DNA of 64,000 bases from Tetracentron sinense (Eukaryota; Streptophyta; Magnoliopsida; Trochodendrales; Trochodendraceae): positions 13,088,607 to 13,152,606 of the forward strand of contig CM026568.1 in the NCBI GenBank assembly GCA_015143295.1, in the 5' to 3' direction. Shown in pieces: positions 33,089 to 48,000 of the stretch; positions within the stretch are counted from its first letter, which is position 1; every line of letters starts with the position of its first letter. The position numbers and the translations under genes are program-made. The notes beneath the pieces were generated by a model. It saw nothing but the letters and a program-made list of their open reading frames with translations, searched no databases and was not told where the DNA came from.

Positions 33089-36000
33089 ATGGAAGTAGCA
33101 GGAGAACACAAGAAGGCCTCTCCGACTATTATAGTGGAGGAATGGAGTGGATCTTCATCCACGAAGCTCTCCAAGACTGCAATTTTAACTGCGACTCCAT
33201 CTTCTCTCTCTCTGCAAAGGTTTCTCGTTTCTCGTTTTTCTTTATTGATGATCTCTTCTTCGTTGATTCGTGATCAAACTTTTGTTTTTCTCAGATCTGG
33301 TAGTCGTTTTAATGAGGTCTGGAGTCGGATTCTCCAAGCATTCGTACCAGAGGCATGCTTCTTTTTTTTTTTTTCCTTTCATTTGAAGCTTTGATATTTG
33401 AGGAGTTAGGGTTTCTGTTTGCTCATTTCGTTGGTTCAAGCACTTGCTTTTAGATATATTGCGTTTTATTTACTGGTTTTGAGAGAGAAATTATACTGCT
33501 AACTTTGAGAGTCAACAATCGTTTGGAATATTTTCTGTTTCTGCTCCTTGGGAATAATCAAGCTTAATCGACTGACAGAAATATATATTTGCATTATTCT
33601 TACATGCTGAATGTTTATTACAAATTTCTTGATGCAAATGAAGAAGAGAAAATTGTAGTCATCTAAAGAAATGAAAGACTAATAACTGTAATGGAAAAAC
33701 ATCATAAATGTAAAATTGATTTTTTTTTCCTGGTTCTGGGTTTGCAGGGTTTTCCGAGTAGTGTAACTCCCGATTACCTCCCTTTCCAAGTCTGGGATTC
33801 GTTGCAGGTAATAATGAATATACCATGTTTATGAAGGTGCAATGGCACTATTTTGTGTGTTTGTTAATTAGAGTTTGGTGATCCAATGTGCTTTATTTAG
33901 GGCCTTTCGACTTATATACGCACCATGCTCTCTACCCAAGTGAGTCTCTATTCTTCACATCGACTGTTTCCCTCTGTTAGACTCTTGAATGTCCATTCTA
34001 TGATTTTCATAAAATCTTTTTCTACTTCTTGGATCCTGTTAGGCTCTCTTGAGTGCTATTGGAGTTGGTGAGAAATCAGCTACTGTCATTGGGGCCACAT
34101 TTCAGGTAAGTTATCTATGGTTGAGAACATCCATTTAAACTTTTCTTATTCTTGTTAGAGTTTTTTTTGCTTTTTCTAATATCAGCATCACACTTTAAAA
34201 TCTTTCTATTGTTTATACTAATTCAATTCACTATAGTTAAGTTAATAGGTTTTGAATGTGGAAACTGTTACAGTGGTACTTGAGGGATTTCACCGGAATG
34301 CTTTTTCTAATATCAGCATCACACTTTAAAATCTTCCTTTTGTTTATACTAATTCAATTCACTATAGTTAAGTTAATAGGTTTTGAATGTGGAAACTGTT
34401 ACAGTGGTTCTTGAGGGATTTCACTGGAATGCTTGGAGGCATTTTATTCACTTTTTACCAGGTATGTTAATCTACATATCATTGTTTTCATTTTTTAGAT
34501 TACTTTTTTTATTGCAAGATACACTCCTGCTTTTCCATACTTCTATTTATAATGGTAATTATTAGAAAATTTTGAACTCTTAGTTATATGATAAAGAATG
34601 ACCATTTTTTTTGACAGGTAATCAATCATGCATATCTATATATATATATAATCTAACAACTATAGGAAAATATACAATAGGAGTTCATCAAAGAATAAAC
34701 TCAAGCGCATTGCCTGTTGACTCAAAATCTATCTTCGCACTACAAAGAAACAAAAACGTGAACCCCGGTGTTGTGCAGTAGTACCTCACAAAACTAGATC
34801 AACCATATCCTCAGACTTGTTAACGAACAGAGATGCTCGCAAACAGCTCAAGCTCAGCTTGTTAAAAGCTTGTTAACAAATGAGTCGAGCTTGAACTTGA
34901 TTTTTAAGCTCGATTGCTTAATGAGCCGAGCTCGAACATGCATGTGCTCAGCTTGGTTAATATTATATTTTTTATAAATGTAAAGCATAACTATGTAAAT
35001 CCCTTTATTCTTCTTAAGAAACTTAAATTTATTTCTTATTTCTCATTTTTTTTAAAGGTAAAGTGGCCTCATTGAACGTTTTGTTTTTTAAGGAAGAGAG
35101 ATAACACGTTAAAGAAAGGGATAATTTTAAATGTGTGTTTCAACAAATAAAGCAAATTAAGTACAGGAGTAAAAAGTTGCTTTTCTTTGACATTATATGT
35201 ATAATCACATCATAAGCCCATATTTCTCTATTCAAAAGGAAAGTTTGTATGGAAGTCTGTGTTGTAGAGAATAAGCCTGGCCAAACCGAGCTCAGTCAAG
35301 CTCAAGTTTAGCCCATTTTTCATGAGCTGAGCTTGAACAAGAATCTTCAAAATCAAGTTGAGCTTGAGGCAAGCTTGAACACATCTGTAGTTATGCAAGC
35401 CGAGCCCGAGGCCCTGAACAACCTATTACTCAACTCAACTTGGTATCACCCTTACTCACTCTCCCTAATGATGGAACGCCATAATAAGATGAGATATCTA
35501 ACCTTACTACACAGGAGAGTCAAAGAGGTGGAGCCGTGGAGGTATCATCAGACACCCTCTTGCTTCTTTCTTTCCAAATAGTCTATGAAATGGCCCATGG
35601 GAGAAACTGAGAAAAGACCAAATAACTGCATGAGAGGCTTTCAAACTCATGTAAGATCAACAATATAAGAAATCCTGGAAGGAAGCAGGGAAGATCCAAC
35701 ACATCCCCAACCAAGAAGGAAAATCATCCCATATAGGCATATACAATAGGTAAGGGGCAGTGTAATTTCATTGATTCCTCTGCTTGAAGGCATATAAAAC
35801 AACGGTTTTTCATCCTTCACCCTCTTTCTTCATATGGCCGCATGTAAGAATCTTTTTTAGAAATGCAGTCCAAAAGAAAAAAGTTACATTTGACGGAATT
35901 TTGGGATTCAAAATAGCCCAATGAGAAAATGGGGGTTCAAGGACTAGAGGAGGCCCCCATCTCTCTTCTTTGGGGTTTCCTTCTGGGAGCGGTTGTTTTG

Positions 36001-39000
36001 TAGATTTGGAAGGAGAGGAATTAGAGAGTTTTTTAAGATGTGGCTCCATCCTTTCCATTGATTTGTGGTGGGGGGGGGGGGTTGACGCCTAATTTTGGCT
36101 TGATGTTCAGTTAAAAAGAAATTTGAGGACATGAACTTTCTAGCATTATTGTGATGTTTGGTTGGGTTGTTTGGTTTCAGTTCGGGGTGGTGGGCTTTGC
36201 TTTGCTTGGTTTCGGTTTCTTTTATTCCCTCTCCTTGTAGTAGCTTTGTCCTCTTGATTTCTTTTCTTATTTCACTATCTAGTATCCCTTTTGATGTTTT
36301 GTATTCTCTCATTTGCTCCTTCTATTTATATATTCTCTAATTTACTGATAAAAAAAAGAAACGAAGCATATCCTCCACTTTCATCAGTTAACTCACGCCT
36401 CAATCTAGGATACCGCAACACCTCATCAGCTTCCATATCAAAATAATCTACAACTGAGGCTGATTTAACAAGAGCAAGAAGAAATATGTTCTCAAAATCA
36501 TCTTTAAATTACAAAACCTAACCTATGTCCCATTGCCCACCTTATAACAAATATTACTCAGAAACCACGATGACATCTCCATAATCCATTTCCACAAAAC
36601 CATGGGAACCCCTATCCTCCCTAGACTCCCAACAAGATTGTGCATCATATTTAGCCACGATGACTTATCTCCATAAACTATCTCTCTCCTCATTAAATCT
36701 CCACAACCACTTTCCCAGCAAAGCCTTATTTACGACTAACAATGATTTCAGATTTAGATCTACATCCTTTGCAGGATGACACATTTGCTTCCACTTAACC
36801 AGATGGTATTTCCTCTTCTCCATCTTTTTCGTTCCACAAAAAGCCCCCTTTTATCTTTTCTAGTTCGTTAGCCACTCGGCAGGGAATCATCAGGATGGAC
36901 ATGAAGTATGCGAGAAGACTGCACAGTCTAATTTTAATGAGTGCCAGTTTCCCCAATTGAGAAAAAAATGATGATTTCCAACTCACTAATCGATTGTAAC
37001 ATTGGTTCACCACAGTGGCCCACACCGACCAAGTCTTAAAGCTAAACCCAAGAGGCATCCTTTGATATATTGATGGCAAGAGCCGCAAGACCCCCCACCC
37101 CCACTTACAACCTAAAGATGACACTAATTCATCTAAATTTGGCACCTTTCCAACTCCTACAATCTTATTCTTGCCTAAGTTTACTCTTAGCCTTGACACA
37201 ACTTCAAAACATCTAAGCAAACACCGGAGATAAATCAATTGCCTACAAGATGCGCTATATAGGATTACATGTCATCTGCGAACTGCAAATGTGAGATACA
37301 AATGCCCTCATTCCTAGTTGATTAAACATGAGCATATGATAGGAAATATAGTTGTGATAATGGTTTGGTGATATGTGAAACTTATTTCTCACTTTAGGGA
37401 AAGGGGTGTCAATTGTATAGATTAAGGACAAATGTTTGACTATTATATTCCATTAATGCTATCTAAATGGAGTCACAAAATTTTGAATTGTAAGTTTTTA
37501 AATTTATACAAGTCATTCCATTGCAAGAAAATAATGCTATTGACCTTTTTTTTCAGGGTTCTAATCTAGATAGCAATGCCAAAATGTGGCGTTTAGTTGC
37601 GGATCTCATGAATGATCTTGGTATTATCCTCATCATTCTTCTTATTTTGGATCTGAAATATGTATTTGGGGATAAGGGCATCGATGATTATGAACTTTGT
37701 TCCTTTAAGATGCAGTTATTATTTTGATTTGTAAAAGTAAATTTTTTGAAAGCTATGGAAGGTTTCTCTCCATGCACATATGAATCTTTTTTTGCTTCAT
37801 TTCAGATCGTTCCTTCAAACTGGAAATGCTTGTTTTTTCAAATTTGTAAAATAGAAACCACCCTAGTTGATTGCATGGAGGAAGAAGCAGAACATCTCTT
37901 GCTTAAAAAAGAAATAGAATGAGTGATCCTATATGTATACACTATCTATTTTATTATTGTAAAAACATGGTAAGGACACCCCCACAAAGGTGAAAAGCAC
38001 GTACACACTAGTAAATAACATAACACTATGGGCTTATTGATTTAGGCCCATCACAACACTCTCTCAGGTGGGGCATAGATATCCAACATGCCCAGCTAGC
38101 CAATAATGTAGTGATGTCGATTAGATGCCACTGCCTCTGTGATTATGTTAGCCACCTGTTCCTGTCTTGACAAATGAGAGACTAATTATCTTCGATGCCA
38201 CTTTTTTCACGAATTAAGTGTTTGCCAGCGTCCATGTACATCGTTATGTCATGCTGTATAAGATTATGTGCAATACTAATGTCCGTCTTGTTATTACAAT
38301 ATAACCTCATCTCTGATTGTATTAGAAATCCAAGCTCTGTCGTGAGGATCTTAATCTACAACAACTCACATGCACCATGTTCCTGTACTCAGCCTTAGTG
38401 TTAGACATTTCTGCAATTGCCCGTTTCTTACTTCTCCACATAACTAAGTTCACACCAACAAGAGTACAATGCCCTTCTATGGATCTTTAGTTTATCACGG
38501 ATCCTGCCTAGTCAACATCTGTATAGCCTTCAACTTGTAATTATCAATTCTTTTGGAAAAGCAAACCCCTACTAGGAGAAGACTTGAGATATTTAAGTTC
38601 TCTTTCAGCTGTCTCTAAGTGTTTAGTTCGTGGCTTATGCATAAATTGACTGATTGCACTAACTGCATAAGCTATATCCGAGTGTGTCAAGGACAAGTAA
38701 ATCAATTTTTCAACTAGTCTTTAGAACATCCCAACATCCTCTAGAGGTTCTCCACCCTCATAGTCTAATTTGATATTAGACTCCATAAGTGAATACATTG
38801 GTTTAGTATTAAATTTTCATGTATCCCATAATAAGTCTAACACATACTTCCTTTGAGAAGTGAAGATGCTTTTCTTGGAAATAGCAACCTCAATTCCAAG
38901 ACAATACCCTAGCGACCCTTGATCTTTGATCTCAAACTCTTTTGTAAGAAACACCTTGAGCCTCTGAATCTCCTGAGGATTGTCACCTATTACCACTATC

Positions 39001-42000
39001 ATTAAAATTAACAATTAGAGTTGTAATAGTGCCACCCAAATGCTATACAAATTAAGTTTGGTGTGCATGATTTTAAACATAGGCAATCTCTTCATTACAC
39101 CATTGAATCTTTCAAACTGGGCTTTAGAGAATTGTTTTGACCCATAAATTGCCTTTTTCAACATGCAAACCTTGAATTCTTGACCCTGAACAAATAATCC
39201 TGGAGGAAGATCCATATACACTTCTTCCTGTAAGTTTTCATGTAGAAATACAATCTTCACATCCAACTGATGTAGAGGCCAAGATAAATTTGCTGCAAGT
39301 GAGAAAAAATCTGACATAATTCATCTTACCAAATAAAGCAAACGTCTCCTGATAATTCACTCCATATGTCTTAGTGTAGTCAAAATGTCGCCTAGGCCAC
39401 CGCCTCGCCTATCGAGGATCCCTATCGCCTAGTTCATTAACTAGGCGGGACTCATTAATTTTTATATAATATTATATAATGTAAACAAAATAAATAAATT
39501 TTGGTCGCCTAGACATCGCCTCGCTAAGGAACTCCCTATCGCCTAGACACTTTGACTACATTGAAATGCCTGAGTAAACCCTCTTGCTGCCAACCTTGCC
39601 TTTGTAGTTGTCCACTATCCCATCAACTTTATGTTTCACTGTATACACACACTTACAACCTATTAACTTCTCATTGGGAGTATCAATTAGTTCCCATGTA
39701 TTGTTCTTTATGAGTGATTTCTTTCTTTCCACATAGCTCCTTTCTATGTGAAAAGGTTTTTAAATGCTCGAAGAGGAGAAAATGAGTTATAAGAAACAAA
39801 AAAAAAAAAAAACTAGAAATAGGATGAAGTGTTGTACATGTACGTTTCTCTTAGCATAAGGCAATTGGGACATCATCATTTGGAATAATATGAGAAGACT
39901 CATTTGGAATAAGTATAACAGGAGAAAACTTACACGTAGGAATAGGCTCTGAATCCATAGTTCCAGGATGAGACGACTTATTAGCTGATATATCCTTTAC
40001 TTTATGGTCCCTGGAATAGGTTTGCAGCTCTTTCTCCTCACTTCCAATAGACTCGGATGACGAAGTAGGAATGTCAAAGAAAGATGGAAGTGGAAGGTGA
40101 GCCTCTTCAATATCACTATTCTCCCCTGAAGAGGAACATCAGAAAAATAAGTTACAAACTCAAAAAATGAGGCATCAATAGAGACAACCCTTTTGTCTGT
40201 AATTGGATCAAAACATTTATATCCTGTTTGGGTAGAGGAGTAATCTAGAAATAGATACTTCACAAATGTTGGATCCAATTTAAAACAATTAGGACCCAAA
40301 ATGTAAACAAAACAAATACATTCAAAGATCTGGAGAGGAAGACAATATTTTACACTCAAGAAATAACAATAGATATGGAGATTTGAACTTTGAAACCCTT
40401 GATGGCATACGGTTGATGAGATACACCACAGTGAGCACCGCTTCAAACTAGTATCTTTTCTCAACTTTCATTATCAGCAAAAGACTTCTAACAACCTCAA
40501 GAAAGTGTCGTTTTTTCTCTCTACTACCCCGTTTTGTTGAGCAGTATAAATATATAATTGGTTTGATTTAAAACATCATGTTCTTTAAGATAGTCTTTTA
40601 ATTGATCTTTCAGATATTCATGTCCATTGTCAGATCTGAGAACTTTGATAGTTTGATATCTCTTTCAACCAGGGTCCTTACCATCTTATGGAAGGCGCAA
40701 ATAATATTAGGTACTTCATCCCTAGTCTTTATAAGATAAATTCACGTATACCCATGGATCAAAATATTGTCGATATATCCGATATTGCGACAATATTTTT
40801 CGATATCGCACACATGCGATGTATCTTTAGGGGTATTTTTTTATACAAAATATTGCATATATCGCACAATTTATTGCATATATCATGCAATATATACGAT
40901 ATTTTTATTTTGCTTTATTCTTGATATTTTACTATAAAATGGTCAAATCCTATTTACAACTTAGTTACATAAAAAAAGTAAATGATTTTCTTTTAATTTT
41001 TTTCATTTACTTAAGATATTTATATGTAAATAAGATTACACCCCATTTGAATTTTATAATAATTATCCTAGATCCAAATTCCTAATCCTAGAGAGTAAAA
41101 GGTCAATTTTTCAGTACAAGAACAAAACCCCTGCTTTTTAAGGATTAGTCAAATTTTCAAATTTCAAATGCAAGATATTTCTCTAATTTTAAATTTTCAT
41201 AAATTTTACTATATCAAAACATTACTAAAATGCAAAAATCCGGTGAGAAAAGTTTTATATTTTAGTATTTGAAAACATTTTCATCTACAAGGGCAAAAAG
41301 TCAACTAACATTTTAGCATAAAAAGATTTACATTCAAGCTTTACAAAAAATTTATAAGCATATACTGGGTACCCCCCATTTAAATTCATTAAAAAATACT
41401 CTCAAAATATGAGTTCCAAAAGAATCAATATCCAAATTTTCAGTTCAAGGTTAAAATTCAATTTTTAGCCGTCCATGTCAAATTCAATTTCCAAATTGCA
41501 AGGCTTTTTATGAATCTTAAGAGCTCATGGTGACAGACTACAGTTATGCCTCAATATCCACCGATGAGAGTGTTGCTACATCTTGGACCAGATAACTACT
41601 AGCGTTAAGTACATGACTTCATGTGGTTAGCGTTATGTCCTTAGCCTACTAAGGACATATCGCGTAACTTCACGTGGTTCTAATTGTAGTTCTTGAGGTG
41701 GGTTGGATCATGGATGTATTATGTATGGAGCTTTCATTATTATGACTTATGATTGATTGAGGGATGAATGAAACATTTTATGTAAGTTATATGAATATTT
41801 GTCAACCATACATTGTCATCAGCGCCACATCTTTGCCCCCCTTTTCATTGCATCTCTTATGTGCATTGTTATTTTTTTAATTTTTTTCTTCTCAAATATA
41901 CATTAACATCATTGCATCTCTCATGTACTAGCGTTAAGTACATGACTTCATGTGGTTAGCGTTATGTCCTTAGCCTACTAAGGACATATCGCGTAACTTC

Positions 42001-45000
42001 ACGTGGTTCTAATTGTAGTTCTTGAGGTGGGTTGGATCATGGATGTATTATGTATGGAGCTTTCATTATTATGACTTATGATTGATTGAGGGATGAATGA
42101 AACATTTTATGTAAGTTATATGAATATTTGTCAACCATACATTGTCATCAGCGCCACATCTTTGCCCCCCTTTTCATTGCATCTCTTATGTGCATTGTTA
42201 TTTTTTTAATTTTTTTCTTCTCAAATATACATTAACATCTGTTTTAACATTTTCTGAAGTTTTACTGCAAAATTCTATGTTTTTCCCATTTTTCCTTCAT
42301 TGTGCAATATAATCCTCACGAAATGATATATCCCTTATATAACTTTTTCCTGTCGGTGCGACATATCCTGCGATATCGACATTTAGAACCTTGTGGATGC
42401 CATAGATGAAGTAGGGGATAGCTCCCACGCATCAGAATTCATTATATCAAAAGGAAATCGGCTTCTTTAATTACTAGGCGAAAAAGCCAGTTATGCCAAA
42501 GCAGAATTTTGTCTTTATTGACACAACTACTGGACTGGAGTGCACTACAAGTCGGAGTCTGATCTAGCAAGTAAAGTCCAACTTCACAAGCACTCCCAAT
42601 TTGTTTCTATTTCTTCGAATCCTAGAACATAATACGAAGGAAAAAAGATTATACTGCAATTTAGTGTTTTGGTCAAGCTATTAACAGAAAGAAGATTAGC
42701 AAAGAAACCAAGCACATGTAAAACAGAGACAATGTAAGACTAGGGGAGACTCTAATACTTCTTTTTCTTGAAATTGAGGAGAGGGATCCATCAATAACTT
42801 TGATTATAACATTACTAGAACATGAATCATATGAAGAAAAAATTGAGGATGTACGATGGTACCAGACATATGATCAGAAGCCCATGAATAATAATTTAGG
42901 AGTACTCAGAAGAGGATAAAGAGGAAACATGATGAACGGAAGCAGAAGCAATGATCACTAATTGGGCAAGGGAGGTGCATGATGGGGAAGAATGGTCCAA
43001 CCGAGCAACGGGACATCAGAGAATCTTGAGCTCCTCCTGATGAACTATTGACATCTCCCGTGGAGAAGTTTGATAGGAGGAAGTAGTCTAGAAGATGTAG
43101 TAGTTGTGGATGAAGCACTTTGTATTGTAGATGACCCAGAGCGAGTGAATTTGGCTGGTCTTTCAAGTTTCAACCAAGTCCTAACAGGTATCCTTGGTGT
43201 GCCTCGACCTACCACAGTTATCATACTTCAAATTTTCATTTTCAGCTATACTGATAGTACCTTCTGCTTGCAGGTACCTCCCTTGCCTCCTTTATGAGGA
43301 TGAGAAGTTGATGCTAGTGTTGAACATTTTAAACTATTAGCAGGGATATGTATAGCTATCTGTCTGCTCTCATCAACATATACAAGAGAATACACCTGAC
43401 TTAGTGATGATAATCCATCTTTACTCAGAATTTAAATCCGTGATAATTCAAAATCTGAGCTCAAACCAGCTAAGAACTTGAAAATCATGTTATGCTAAAC
43501 AAGCTAATGCTGCTCTCTATCAGTGATGCACACAGGTTGATACGTCTGATAATGATCCAATTCCTCCCACATACCTCAAAGACGAGCAAAGTTGTCAACC
43601 AAGGGTTTATCATCCTGCCTGAGGTAAAAAAATCTATTGACATTGCTGATAAGTCTGGGCAATATTACGTGCATGGGAGTAAGTTTGGGCTTCTACGTCC
43701 CAGTAGAAAGTGAAATCCTAGAGGAAAGAGAAAGAAAAGAGATAGGAAAAAACATTAGAGAGAGAATAGGAGATTGATTCCCCCATTCTATTACTTATAT
43801 CACTCATAAAGTAAGATTACAATACTACTCTTAGTGACATAATACGATGTATCTACACCTAGCATTAGCATAATAACATATCTCAACAGTCCCAAATCTC
43901 ATTGGTTATCCTGAGAAAAAGGAGTCTCCTATAAATCTGAGGCTGCATAGAATGCAGTAACCAAGACATGACAGTGAGATTTTCTGATTCCCACTTGTCA
44001 AATGAGGCATCGGATAAACTGGCCTCTATTACTCTCCCATTAATATATCCAAAGCTTACTCGGACTACCAATATACATTTTTATAGATTGAGACCATTCT
44101 AAATAAGTTCATGCCATCCAACTTTAGAGTTGTAATTTGCAAACTAGGGTTCTTCGGTGGAGCAACACCAATAATATAGAATTCCTAGGCCCTTAGTACT
44201 TGATGAAATCCCCTCCATACCATTGCTTTCTGACATTTTATTGATTTTCAAAACAATACAACACTAAATAGGCAAGCCCATGGCTTCAATCACCTAAACA
44301 ACACCTAATTGAGATGAAACAAGGCTGATTTATACAAATACAGCCCACACACATGACACATTTCATTTCCATTGATCAATCACACCTCAAATCATAGGAC
44401 TTTATAGTTCCCGTGGGGGGGGGTTAACTATGACAGAAAAATGTTCCTTGCAGCATCAATACTCCGTAGAACTTCACCAAACTTATTCAAAAAACTCTAG
44501 AATTTTAAAATGGATCAAACAACACCAATTTATCGAACCAAAAAACTCCTAACATATCACACCAAACAGATCAAATCTGATTTTTATATCGATTCACTTT
44601 GGGACTCAAAACATCATTAAAAAACTCCTCAAATATTGTGAAAAAATGACCACAGTTAATGATTCGCTCTTTCCAAATCCTTTATTTTCAAGAGGGGGAC
44701 TGACATCCATATGGCTACTAACGTCAGCGGTACGGTCAACTGACGTGAGCAACTTATGATGCTGTTTGCATTTGTCTGGTCACTAGTAATCCCTGAAGAT
44801 GATCTTAAGTGATGCTAAGATCTGATACCAAGTAAAAATATGAAAAATAGAAACCCTAGCGGCTTGTATCAAGGAAGAAGATGTCTTGTTTAAGAAATAG
44901 AGACATGAGTGATCTTGTATGGACACTCCATCTATTTTATGGCTATTGGCGTCGTCCCTATGGTCAACTGATGTAAGCAATTGGTGATGTTGCTTTGCGG

Positions 45001-48000
45001 TTCGTCTGGTCCCTGGTTATCCCTAGAGATGATCTTAGGTGATGCCAAGCTCTGATACCAAGTAGAGATCTGAAAAATAGAAACCTTACTGGCTTGTATG
45101 ACGAAAGAGAAAGATGTCTGTTTAAGAAAGAGAGAATGAGTGATCTTGTATGGGTACACTATCTATTTATTATTAAAAAAACATAGTGGGGACATAAATA
45201 CCCGTACTGAGGTGTAAAGCATGTACACACTCATAAATAACATAACACACTATGGGCTTAGTGATTTAGGCCCATCACAACAGGGCATATAAATTCTTTA
45301 TTTTATAATGGCAAAAAACTGAATTTTCTTTTCAGCTGTTGTTTTTTTTCTAATCCCTGACTCTATGTTATTGATGCAATCAAAAGCTGTCTCCATACAC
45401 ATAACTATATATCACTCAACGTGTATGTGGTCATATGAATGCACTCATGCATGCGTGTATACACAGTTACACATAGGTATCTGGTTATGTTTGTGGGGTA
45501 ACATTCAGATGGGTGATTGCAACTTTGAACTTTTACTCAAAGGGCATATTCTGATAATTGTTTTGCATTCTTTATTAAAAAATCTTAATTCAATATCAAT
45601 TATGCTCTAGGCTGTATGGTAATCTTTAAACTTTTCTTAAAAGATACGGAGCCTCGCTGAATAATGTGGATTTGTTTCACTCTCATACCACAGTTTTCTT
45701 TAGTAGCATATTTAAACTGTAAAATAGATCTTCTGACTGTCATTATTGAATCTTTAGACCTCATGTACATACATTGTTCTACTTTTCCTATGTTAGTCTT
45801 CCCTTTACTTTTTACTCACCATTGGGAAATAGAGAAGCTCTCCATATCCATGGAGTTTCGTCTCAAGATTAAGAATTCTTTAGGTCGTTATTTACCAGGC
45901 CTGCTACTAATTCGCTATAAATATACCAGGACTCCAATCAGCTGGATTGGGGGATCACGATGTCTAATATGTTGAATGGCATCATGATTCCGTCCTCCAA
46001 CTGATCCAACCTATTGTACTATTGAATTAAACTAGTAGCAGGACTTTCACATTCAATGATTAATCCCTTCTCACACGGACTGCACTTTCATCCAGATTTG
46101 ACTGTAATATTATAAGTTTTGATTTTGTTTTATTTTTCCCGATTTGCATCCTGTAAAATTGACATGGTTTGGTTGCAGGAATGTTAATGGACCTTGTCTC
46201 TCCTTTGTTCCCTTCAGCTTTTGTTCTAATAGTTTGTTTAGGGAGCCTATCAAGATCATTCAGTAAGTTCTCTGTATACCCTATTTTTAAAATTATTATA
46301 AGTGAATAAAAAAGAGTGAAAATTCAAAACAGAGCCAAACTGGGGAGGCAGGCCTGAAAAGGGAAAGCAAAGAAAAGGAACAATACAAACTCCCACAAGC
46401 AGAAATCAAGGAGGGGATGGCTCACAAAGAAGACTTGTCCCTAGACACCCCCTCTTTGGGAGCATATCAGCATAGGAGCTCACAGATTTGGGGACCGAAG
46501 AAAATGAGATGTTTCCGTGGGCTAACAACTCACAAACATCTCTAGCAACAAAAGAAAAACGCCAAGGAGCAATAGTATCTCCACTCATCCATCGAATTGT
46601 GACTCGAATCTCCATTCACACAAAGCGAGAAGAGAACAAATTCCCTTGCTATAGACAACCCTTGAACAAGGGTTAAAAGTTCTGCGTGATTCAATGAAGT
46701 AACCCTTGTTGGTCGCAAAAACTTAACCAATCAGAGGACTCGAAGTCCCTGGATTTCCCAATGCACGTCCTTCATAATGTAAATTGGAGACTCATCCAGA
46801 AGGGGAAGTAATGAGTGTGAGAATAGGCTTAGAGTAAGCAATGTTGGCCCAACCCAAACAATGTTACCACAACTAATTCCCCAAAGTACAGGATGAGGAT
46901 GCACAAAGGCCAACACGGAATTGGATCTTGTCAATATTCGCTCTGAACGCTAGATTTTCTCTGAAAAATCATGGACTTCTATTCATTCTTCCCATATTGT
47001 CCATACAAATGCATGCAAGGTACATCAACACATCATTCTGCCTCTTAAAGACATAAGAACCTGGTCTCCACTGATGCATCATCTTAAGTGTGGATCCAGG
47101 AAAGACCCACTCCATCCCCGGCAAAACCACAAAATAGAATCAGATAGTATGTGAAATCCTTTAATGAATGATAGATGACTCACGACTGGCAGACTCACCA
47201 TCCTTCATACGTAACTCATTTGTGTGGTAAGAAGTTCCACTTCTTCTTCTTGGGACTATGTCACACATGTTGATCTTACTATGGAATAAAGTCTAAACAA
47301 AGGCTTTAACTCTAGGGGGCACAAGATTTCCAATTGGTCTTGGAGAAGAATATGGCTTAAGAGTCCTGATTCCAGCTAACAGATAAAAGTAATATTTGCA
47401 AGAAAAGTATCCATTAGAGTTAAGTAACCAGAATCTCGAATTAGGGTCATTCGGATAAAGATTGACATCATGTAGACATGAAATAAGGGATGTGAGTTTG
47501 ACCACTTTAGAATGTCTGAGACCTATACGTAAGTTAAAATTCCAAGTCTTATATGGGGTCAGAAAAACCTTGTTCTCTGAATAAGAATTCTCTGAGGTTT
47601 TTTCTCTGCGAGGGTTAATATTGTAATCGCCCATGTGCCTTGACTAAGCTGTCTGTCATGATGGTCGAGTTAGGCTATGATGGCTCAAATGTAAGAAATG
47701 ACCAAACAACTTTCGGTGCTCAAATCTGTGTCAGGTACCTTGCCAACGTAGTTCTTCCTAATCCTGAACAATGGAAAAAGCAGCCTCCAAGGGAAAACTC
47801 TTGCACCTCAAATGCACCTACGCACTTGGCAGCTTTGCCTACTCCGCCAATGGGTTTAAAACATCATAGATATCCCATCAGCTCTCAACCTGGCCGCATT
47901 AACAAGAGGGATTGCTCCATCTCTCCCTGCTTCCATTGAGATAGTTTGGAAACAGATGCATAAAGCTAAAGAAAAAGAAGATGATGACCGCATGATCATG

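Larger units (their letters stand above)
37835..45282 (-). mobile_element. Degenerate full-length Ty1/copia element in intron 7
   Basis: On the minus strand: 5' LTR 45061-45282 (starts TGTTGTGATGGGCC), primer site 45049-45060, gag, integrase, reverse transcriptase, RNase H, polypurine tract near 38059, 3' LTR about 37835-38058. The LTRs are clearly diverged, so the insertion is old. Two TIR elements are nested in it (40756-42393 and 39375-39560). All frames are broken. It lies opposite to the host gene's direction of transcription. Confidence 0.85.

Noticed and set aside
34274..34300. Extra exon of the RUS3-like gene
   Set aside because: It is the upstream copy of the 131-bp duplication, has no donor site and would break the frame.
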